The notes under the pieces are model-generated. The model saw only the letters and a program-made list of their open reading frames with translations. It made no database searches and was not told the DNA's origin. Of a stretch of 9,752 bases of DNA, positions 4,999 to 9,752 are shown piece after piece; the stretch's first letter is position 1; each line of letters starts with the position of its first letter. The stretch is from contig JAFGQM010000115.1 of NCBI GenBank assembly GCA_016935655.1, positions 1 through 9,752 on the forward strand, written 5' to 3'. The position numbers and the translations under genes were made by a program. The DNA is from Candidatus Altarchaeota archaeon. GTDB lineage: Archaea; Altiarchaeota; Altiarchaeia; JAFGQM01.

Positions 4999-6774
4999 AT
5001 GGAAAAGACGATACGTCAGCCTATCATCTCAGTGCTGGGCCATGTGGATCACGGGAAGACCAATTTGCTTGATCGGATAAGGCGGAGCTCTGTGGCGGCC
5101 CGCGAGGCTGGCGGCATAACGCAACACATCGGTGCCACCGAGGTGCCGATAGAGGTCGTGAAAAAGATATGCGGGGACCTCCTCACCCAGATGAAACTCA
5201 AGATAACCATACCGGGCCTGCTTTTCGTCGACACCCCCGGGCACGAGGCCTTCACCAACCTAAGGAAACGCGGGGGCAGCATAGCCGATTTGGCCATCTT
5301 GGTGGTGGACCTGAGGGAGGGTTTCATGCCCCAGACCATCGAGGCCCTGGAGATACTGAAATCATACAAGACACCGTTCATAATAGCTGCCAACAAGATA
5401 GACCTGATCCGCGGATGGAGGAACAACAAGACCTTTTCCTCCATGGAGTCATTCAAACAGCAACCGGATTATGTCAGGGATGAGATAGACTCCAAGATCT
5501 ATGAGCTGATCTCAAGGTTAAGCGACTTCAAGATCGACGGAGAGCGCTTCGACAGGGTATCCGATTTCACTAAACAGGTCAGTATCGTCCCGGTTTCGGC
5601 AAAGACGAGCGAGGGCATAGCCGAAGTCCTGATGTTGCTCTCAGGACTGTCCCAGAGGTATCTGGAGGAAAGCCTGAAGATAGAGGTCAGTGGACCTGGC
5701 AAGGGCAGCATCCTGGAGGTTAAGGAGGAGAGGGGACTGGGCACGACACTCGATGTCATACTCTATGAGGGGGCGATGAAGAGAGGGGATGTAGTGGTCC
5801 TTAGCGGGATAAACGGGCCGATAAAGACCAAGGTCAAGGCCCTCCTCAAGCCAAAGCCATTGGACGAGATGCGCGACCCGAAGGACAAATTCGACAATGT
5901 AGCCTCCCTGCCGGCGGCCAGCGGGGTCAAGGTGGTCGGACCAGATATAGACGACGCACTCCCCGGAGGGCAGATCTATGTGGCGGAAAACGAGGCTAGC
6001 GTCCGCAGATTGGCCGAGCAGATAACAAAGGAGCTGGAGTCGCTCAGGTTCGACAAGGAGAACGTCGGGGTCATAGTGAGCGCGGATACTCTCGGGAGCC
6101 TGGAGGGGATCCTCAAAATCCTGTCCCAAAAGGGGATACCCGTGAGAAAGGCGGATATCGGGGCTGTGAACAAGAAGGACCTTACAGAATGCGAGAGCCT
6201 TAGGAGCAGCGCTCCGGAATGCGGTGTGATCCTCGCTTTCAACGTCCCTGTCCCGGATGACATACGCCAGCTGGCCAAGGACAAGGGCCTGAAGATAATC
6301 GAGAACAAGGTCATATACAAGATCCTTGAGGAGCTGGAGGCATGGCGCAAGGAGGTAAAGAAGGCGCAGGAGATGTCCATCTTTGACACAACACCCTTCC
6401 CGGCGGAGATAACCTTTTTGCCGGGTTTTGTATTCCGCAGGTCTGACCCGGCTGTGGTGGGTGTGCAGGTGGTCAGCGGGAAGATAAAGCCCGGGTACCA
6501 GTTGATGAAAAAGGACGGGACCAGGATAGGGTCGTTGGTGTCCCTCCAGGACAAGGGGCAGAAGCTCCTGGAGGCGAACAAGGGGGATAAAGTGGCTGCA
6601 GGCATAGACGGCCCACTGGTGGGTAGGAACATAGATGAAGGCGACACGTTTTATACTTATATCTCACAATCCCAGTATGAGGGGCTGCTCAAGAGGGGAA
6701 AGAGGTTTTTAACATCCGAGGATGAAACTCTCCTGAAAGAGATAATGAAGATAGTCAGGTCAAAGAACATATAG
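4999..6774 (+). CDS. infB: Translation initiation factor aIF5B (IF2-like GTPase)
   Basis: A 591-residue full-length archaeal IF5B, the ribosome-dependent GTPase that promotes subunit joining and stabilises initiator Met-tRNA. All GTPase motifs are intact: G1 GHVDHGKT (14-21), switch 1 ITQHIGAT (40-47), G3 DTPGHE (78-83), G4 NKID (132-135) and G5 SAKTSEG (200-206). They are followed by the beta-barrel domain II (about 225-330), the alpha/beta domain III (about 345-440, with VGVIVSADTLGSLEGIL) and the C-terminal barrel domain IV (about 460-560, with PAVVGVQVVSGKIKPGYQL) that holds the tRNA acceptor end. The protein starts directly at the GTPase, without the long N-terminal extension of eukaryotic eIF5B, as is normal in archaea. 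There is no intein, though some archaeal infB genes carry them. It leads the cluster with rps6e and eif2g. Confidence 0.97.
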   Translation: MEKTIRQPIISVLGHVDHGKTNLLDRIRRSSVAAREAGGITQHIGATEVPIEVVKKICGDLLTQMKLKITIPGLLFVDTPGHEAFTNLRKRGGSIADLAILVVDLREGFMPQTIEALEILKSYKTPFIIAANKIDLIRGWRNNKTFSSMESFKQQPDYVRDEIDSKIYELISRLSDFKIDGERFDRVSDFTKQVSIVPVSAKTSEGIAEVLMLLSGLSQRYLEESLKIEVSGPGKGSILEVKEERGLGTTLDVILYEGAMKRGDVVVLSGINGPIKTKVKALLKPKPLDEMRDPKDKFDNVASLPAASGVKVVGPDIDDALPGGQIYVAENEASVRRLAEQITKELESLRFDKENVGVIVSADTLGSLEGILKILSQKGIPVRKADIGAVNKKDLTECESLRSSAPECGVILAFNVPVPDDIRQLAKDKGLKIIENKVIYKILEELEAWRKEVKKAQEMSIFDTTPFPAEITFLPGFVFRRSDPAVVGVQVVSGKIKPGYQLMKKDGTRIGSLVSLQDKGQKLLEANKGDKVAAGIDGPLVGRNIDEGDTFYTYISQSQYEGLLKRGKRFLTSEDETLLKEIMKIVRSKNI

Positions 6775-6779
6775 TTTTT
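6775..6779 (+). terminator. T5 tract directly after the infB stop
   Basis: Five T residues follow the TAG stop (6772-6774) immediately, and rps6e has its own TATA-like box downstream. A short oligo-T run is the usual archaeal termination signal. It is short, and read-through into rps6e is possible. Confidence 0.3.
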
Positions 6780-6803
6780 GTTCACTTAACCTCAATTTAC
6801 ATC

Positions 6804-6820
6804 TCTTTTTAAAATATAAA
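6804..6820 (+). promoter_or_regulatory. TATA-like box upstream of rps6e
   Basis: TTTTTAAAATATAAA (6806-6820) is a strong box A-like sequence about 20-26 bp before the ATG at 6832. No SD precedes the ATG, suggesting a leaderless transcript covering rps6e and eif2g independently of infB. Confidence 0.55.
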
Positions 6821-6831
6821 CCGAGTATGCT

Positions 6832-7338
6832 ATGGAGTGCACTGTTGTTGTTGGGACAAAGGGAGGAAACTCCTATAATATAGAAGCTAAGGACGAACAG
6901 GCGAGAGTTTTCCTTGGGAAGAGGATAGGGGATACAGTCAATGTAACCCCGCTGGGTCTCAAGGGCTACGAGGTGCGGATAACCGGCGGTTCTGATAAGA
7001 GCGGGTTCCCTATGCGGAGCGATGCGCACCTGTCGGGACGGGCGAAGGCTCTTCTGTCTTCTAAAAGCACGGGTTATAAACCCTTGAGTTTCGGGGCCAG
7101 GAGAAGGAAGACCGTCATGGGCAATGTAGTGACCGAGCAGATAGCGCAGATCAACACAACCGTTTTGAAAGAGGGCAAAGACCCGATAGAGAAACTGTTG
7201 GGGAAAACAGAGGAAGGCGGAAAGCCCCCGGAAACCGAAGAAAAGAAAGAAGCGAAGCCAGCTGCTGGGAAAAAGCCTGAACCTCCAAAAAAGACAGAAA
7301 AGAAAGAATCTGCTTCTGGGGAAACCAAAAAAGGATAA
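6832..7338 (+). CDS. rps6e: Small ribosomal subunit protein S6e with charged C-terminal tail
   Basis: A 168-residue S6e, a 30S subunit protein shared by archaea and eukaryotes. The conserved core covers about residues 1-124, with the diagnostic GYEVRITGGSDKSGFPMR (45-62), the basic GARRRKTVMGN (88-98) and QINTTVLKEG. Residues about 125-168 form a low-complexity tail rich in Lys, Glu and Pro (KPPETEEKKE, KKPEPPKKTE), longer than the archaeal S6e proteins I know, which mostly end near the core; it is probably disordered and may contact rRNA. ATG 6832 follows a TATA-like box without SD. The gene ends two bases before eif2g, so the two are probably co-transcribed and perhaps translationally coupled. 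Confidence 0.95.
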   Translation: MECTVVVGTKGGNSYNIEAKDEQARVFLGKRIGDTVNVTPLGLKGYEVRITGGSDKSGFPMRSDAHLSGRAKALLSSKSTGYKPLSFGARRRKTVMGNVVTEQIAQINTTVLKEGKDPIEKLLGKTEEGGKPPETEEKKEAKPAAGKKPEPPKKTEKKESASGETKKG

Positions 7339-7343
7339 AATTG
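7331..7343 (+). promoter_or_regulatory. Weak purine-rich ribosome binding site and TTG start of eif2g
   Basis: AAGGAT (7331-7336) overlaps the rps6e stop and lies four bases before the TTG at 7341. It is only a partial SD. The TTG is preferred because the protein then begins (M)VQAEVNIGLVGHVDHGK, matching the conserved N-terminus of archaeal aIF2 gamma. An in-frame GTG at 7356 would cut into the first conserved strand. Confidence 0.5.
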
Positions 7344-8549
7344 GTTCAAGCTGAAGTGAACATTGGCTTGGTTGGCCATGTAGACCACGGTAAGACAACC
7401 CTTACGAACTCTTTGTCAGGGGTGTGGACCGATAGGCACAGTGAGGAAATCAAGAGGGGTATATCCATCAGGCTGGGCTATGCCGACTCTACCTTCTACA
7501 AATGCCAAAAATGCATGGGCCTAGACGCATATACCACCGAGCCAAAATGCCCTAAGTGCGGTGGCGAGGCGAAGTTTTTGAGAAAAGTCTCCTTTGTCGA
7601 TGCCCCTGGCCATGAAACCCTGATAGCCACCATGCTGTCCGGCGCAGCTTTGATGGACGGGGTAATCCTGGTCATAGCAGCCGATGAGGAGTGCCCACAG
7701 CCCCAGACCCTAGAACATCTCTTAGCCCTCCAAGTCCTGGGGATAAAAAATGCCATAGTCGTCCAGAACAAGATAGATATCGTTGAAAGGGAGAAGGTCC
7801 TTGAAAACAGGAAACAGATTGAGAAACTCTTGAGCGATTTCGATATCAAGGCCACGATAGTCCCTATGGCGGCTAATTACAACGCCAACAAAGATGCATT
7901 GATAGCCGCTTTGGAGGAGTTCATACCTACTCCTGAGCGAGACCTCACAAAGCCTGCCAGGATGTTTCTTGCAAGGTCATTTGACGTCAACAAACCCGGC
8001 GATGGAATAAAGCAGCTCAAAGGGGGGGTGGTAGGCGGCTCGCTTGTCCAGGGGAAGCTCAAGTTGGGCGACCAGGTGGAGATAAAGCCCGGCCTAAAGA
8101 AGGTGAAGCATAACCAAGAGTTCTGGGAACCCATAATAACCACGATCGCATCATTGAACACGGTCAACGAGTCTTTGGATTCTGTGAAGCCCGGAGGCCT
8201 CATAGCGGTCCAGACCCATCTCGACCCAAACCTGACGAAATCAGACAAGCTTTCCGGGAACTTCCTGGGTGTTCCAGGCTCCCTCCCACCAACAATAAAA
8301 AGTTTGGAGGCAAGTGTCGTTTTCTTGAAAAGGCTGCTGGTAAAGGGCGATTATGGGATCAACGTCAATGATGTACTGATGCTGACCCTCGGTACTACAA
8401 ATACCGTAGGCGTCGTCAAAAAGAAGAAGGAGGAAAAGGTCGAGCTGGAGTTGAAGTTGCCCGTCGTGGCAGGGCCATCGGACAGGTTCGCCATAAGCAA
8501 GCGTATTGACATGAAGTGGAGGCTTATAGGGTATGGGATACTCGGATAG
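7341..8549 (+). CDS. eif2g: Translation initiation factor aIF2 subunit gamma
   Basis: A 402-residue, full-length aIF2 gamma, the GTPase core of the aIF2 alpha-beta-gamma heterotrimer that carries initiator Met-tRNA to the small subunit. Motifs seen are G1 GHVDHGKT (12-19), switch 1 RGISIRLGYAD (39-49), a zinc knuckle with Cys55, Cys58, Cys70 and Cys73, G3 DAPGHE (87-92) and G4 NKID (143-146). They are followed by the EF-Tu-like domain II (with ARSFDVNKPG and GGVVGGSLVQGKLKLGD) and domain III (FLGVPGSLPP to the C-terminal WRLIGYGIL, typical of the family). The zinc knuckle and the GVWTDRHSEE segment separate it from EF-Tu and SelB. The TTG start lies two bases after the rps6e stop. The gene converges on the TFB-like triple-repeat gene with only two bases between stop codons. 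Confidence 0.97.
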   Translation: MVQAEVNIGLVGHVDHGKTTLTNSLSGVWTDRHSEEIKRGISIRLGYADSTFYKCQKCMGLDAYTTEPKCPKCGGEAKFLRKVSFVDAPGHETLIATMLSGAALMDGVILVIAADEECPQPQTLEHLLALQVLGIKNAIVVQNKIDIVEREKVLENRKQIEKLLSDFDIKATIVPMAANYNANKDALIAALEEFIPTPERDLTKPARMFLARSFDVNKPGDGIKQLKGGVVGGSLVQGKLKLGDQVEIKPGLKKVKHNQEFWEPIITTIASLNTVNESLDSVKPGGLIAVQTHLDPNLTKSDKLSGNFLGVPGSLPPTIKSLEASVVFLKRLLVKGDYGINVNDVLMLTLGTTNTVGVVKKKKEEKVELELKLPVVAGPSDRFAISKRIDMKWRLIGYGILG

Positions 8550-8551
8550 CC

Positions 8552-9655
8552 CTAGACCCATCTTTTCAAACTCTCTGGCTTGGACAGATAGCTCCCTATC
8601 TTCTCCACAAGCGAGCAATACTGTTTTGGGTCGAGCGGTTTTTTGTATATGTTTATGAAACCCAGGCGGGCCAGCTTCCTTATGAACAATTGCCATCTGC
8701 CCCGGGGTATGCTCTCTATATCATATAACAGCGACAGTTCGAAGATTGACGTCCCAAAGTTCTTGTGAATGGCGTTCAGCATCTCCATCTCCTTGTCATT
8801 CAGGTCCTTCATGGCCTCGCCAACATCGTATATCCTACCCTTTTTGAGCAGCAGGTAAGAATCGGTCAGGGAGGGGAAGAACGGTTCTAGATAGGATCTG
8901 AGGGCCGGTATGGAGACGTTGAAATTCCTTGCGACCTTCTCGATGGTCGTATACTCCTGGTTCTGTATCTTGTATAAATAATATGCTATGGCAGCCAGTA
9001 TCCGGGATGTCGACACATCCATCGTCTGGCTGACGTCGTCCACTACCCTGTAGACATCCCGTATCTCGCTGTCGTCCACGAATTTTAACAGTATGGTCTT
9101 GGCGCGCTCCACATGGTCTATGCCCTGCTCTTTCGAGCTTATGTAATCCCTCAGCGTGGATGTGGATATCTTGTAGACGTTCGCTATGTTGGTGAGCGAG
9201 ACCTGTTTCCCCTCCTGATAGAGGAGGATATAAACCGCCGCAGCGGCCAGGGCTGAGGGGTTGATCGTAGACTTTTTCTTAAGGAGTTCCCCATATAACG
9301 AGCGCGCTATCTCGATCGTGTGCCTTAGGTCTTCTCCATACAGGTTGTTCTGCAGGATGCTCTCGGCAGCCTCCAGGGCGCTGGAAGACGCAGGGTATAT
9401 CCGAAGGTATTCCCTCAGTGTCGCAGTCGAGATCCTAAAGCTCGCTGACGTGCTCTCCAGGGTTATCGGGACGCCCTTTTTCATCTTGTAGATATGGGAA
9501 GAGGCCGCAGCCAGCGCGCGAGGATGAAGATACCCTCTCTTCTTCGATAGGTCTTGGGCTAGGTCCTCGCATATCTTCATGACGATCTCTAGCTCCTCGT
9601 CACTATGCTCTTCTCTCAAGTACCTAATCGCTCCCCTCAATGCAAAACTGCCCAT
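8552..9655 (-). CDS. Protein with three tandem TFIIB/cyclin-like repeats and possible C-terminal winged helix
   Basis: A 367-residue protein related to the cyclin-fold core of TFB but differently built. Three repeats align by eye at 84-87 residue intervals: LHPRALAAASSHIYKMKKG...ISTATLREYL (43-84), INPSALAAAAVYILLYQEGK...ISTSTLRDYI (131-172) and VSTSRILAAIAYYLYKIQ...VSIPALRSYL (214-255). Each ends in a helix-turn-helix equivalent to TFB's VTEVTVRNRY. The first two repeats are most alike, which suggests internal duplication. There is no zinc ribbon: no Cys-x2-Cys and only one Cys in the whole protein. Residues about 283-340 (LNDKEMEMLNAI, IFELSLLYDI, WQLFIRKLARLGFINIYKK) could be a winged helix. 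ATG 9655 has a TATA-like box about 30 bp upstream and no SD. Known TFB and TFIIB have two cyclin folds, so three is unusual. DNA binding is likely; the role (regulator, alternative initiation factor or antagonist) is unknown. Confidence 0.82.
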   Translation of the reverse strand: MGSFALRGAIRYLREEHSDEELEIVMKICEDLAQDLSKKRGYLHPRALAAASSHIYKMKKGVPITLESTSASFRISTATLREYLRIYPASSSALEAAESILQNNLYGEDLRHTIEIARSLYGELLKKKSTINPSALAAAAVYILLYQEGKQVSLTNIANVYKISTSTLRDYISSKEQGIDHVERAKTILLKFVDDSEIRDVYRVVDDVSQTMDVSTSRILAAIAYYLYKIQNQEYTTIEKVARNFNVSIPALRSYLEPFFPSLTDSYLLLKKGRIYDVGEAMKDLNDKEMEMLNAIHKNFGTSIFELSLLYDIESIPRGRWQLFIRKLARLGFINIYKKPLDPKQYCSLVEKIGSYLSKPESLKRWV

Positions 9656-9679
9656 TTGTCGTATAATAATAACTCAAAG

Positions 9680-9690
9680 TATAAAAAATA
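9680..9690 (-). promoter_or_regulatory. TATA box of the triple-cyclin-repeat gene
   Basis: Read on the minus strand, TATTTTTTATA (9690-9680) is centred about 30 bp upstream of the ATG at 9655 and is close to the archaeal box A consensus. With no SD before the ATG, a leaderless or few-nucleotide leader is expected. Confidence 0.55.
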
Positions 9691-9752
9691 TTTGAAAACA
9701 ACCAAATTTAATGTTCTGTAAAACATCTTTTTAATAGCTATATTATCCCGGG
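9691..9752 (+). other. AT-rich right edge, possible divergent promoter
   Basis: No gene is visible here. CTTTTTAATAG (9727-9737) on the plus strand is a weak TATA-like candidate whose transcript would start outside the window. A short inverted repeat, ATGTT (9711-9715) and AACAT (9722-9726), lies before it. Both are low-information signals. Confidence 0.25.

Noticed and set aside
5976..6647. A 223-codon open frame on the minus strand opposite infB
   Set aside because: It is antisense to the conserved aIF5B coding sequence, shows Ser/Pro/Leu-rich composition typical of a shadow frame and no recognisable domain.
4999..6774. Intein in infB, as found in some archaea
   Set aside because: The GTPase motifs and domains run continuously over 591 residues with no insertion.
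6760..7398. Minus-strand frames opposite rps6e rich in Phe, Ser and Pro
   Set aside because: Composition is simply the complement of the Lys/Glu-rich S6e tail.
9711..9726. Inverted repeat ATGTT/AACAT near the right edge
   Set aside because: Five-base arms in AT-rich DNA are expected by chance and no gene is visible beside it.
1..9752. CRISPR arrays, tRNA or rRNA genes, insertion sequences
   Set aside because: No regularly spaced repeats, no tRNA-like or rRNA-like segments and no transposase frame were seen; all gaps between genes are under 130 bases.

Overview
This window is archaeal. The evidence is an archaeal/eukaryotic-type information-processing gene set (aIF5B, ribosomal protein S6e, aIF2 gamma, TFB-like cyclin-fold proteins, Gar1, RqcH/NEMF). 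AT-rich TATA-like boxes sit roughly 20-30 bp upstream of several start codons with no Shine-Dalgarno site, as expected for leaderless or short-leader transcripts. Genes are tightly packed and base composition is moderate, with AT-rich intergenic gaps. The lineage cannot be fixed from this window; a small-genome DPANN-type or euryarchaeal organism would fit, but that is inference.

Layout: (1) Positions 1-2621, minus strand: a short operon gar1 -> zinc-ribbon-less TFB-like gene -> rqcH, the last running off the left edge of the window. (2) 2622-2702: an AT-rich control region with three alternating copies of a 7-bp motif spaced about one helical turn apart. (3) 2703-3776, minus strand: a LutB/LUD-type protein with two [4Fe-4S] motifs. 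It is divergently transcribed from (4) 3839-4912, plus strand: a divergent PfkB-family kinase. The 62-bp gap between them is centred on a perfect 10-bp palindrome. (5) 4999-8549, plus strand: the translation-initiation cluster infB (aIF5B), rps6e and eif2g. rps6e has its own TATA-like box, and eif2g starts with TTG two bases after the rps6e stop. (6) 8552-9655, minus strand, convergent with only two bases between stops: an unusual protein with three tandem TFIIB/cyclin-like repeats and a possible C-terminal winged helix.

Together the genes concern making and policing proteins and RNA: Gar1 in pseudouridylation and rRNA processing, aIF5B and aIF2 gamma in initiator-tRNA delivery and subunit joining, S6e in the small subunit, and RqcH in stalled-ribosome rescue. 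Two atypical TFB relatives lie on either side. The most unusual points are the gar1-linked TFB without zinc ribbon or B-reader, and the triple-cyclin-repeat protein. Both look like DNA-binding cyclin-fold proteins that could not recruit RNA polymerase in the way a normal TFB does.
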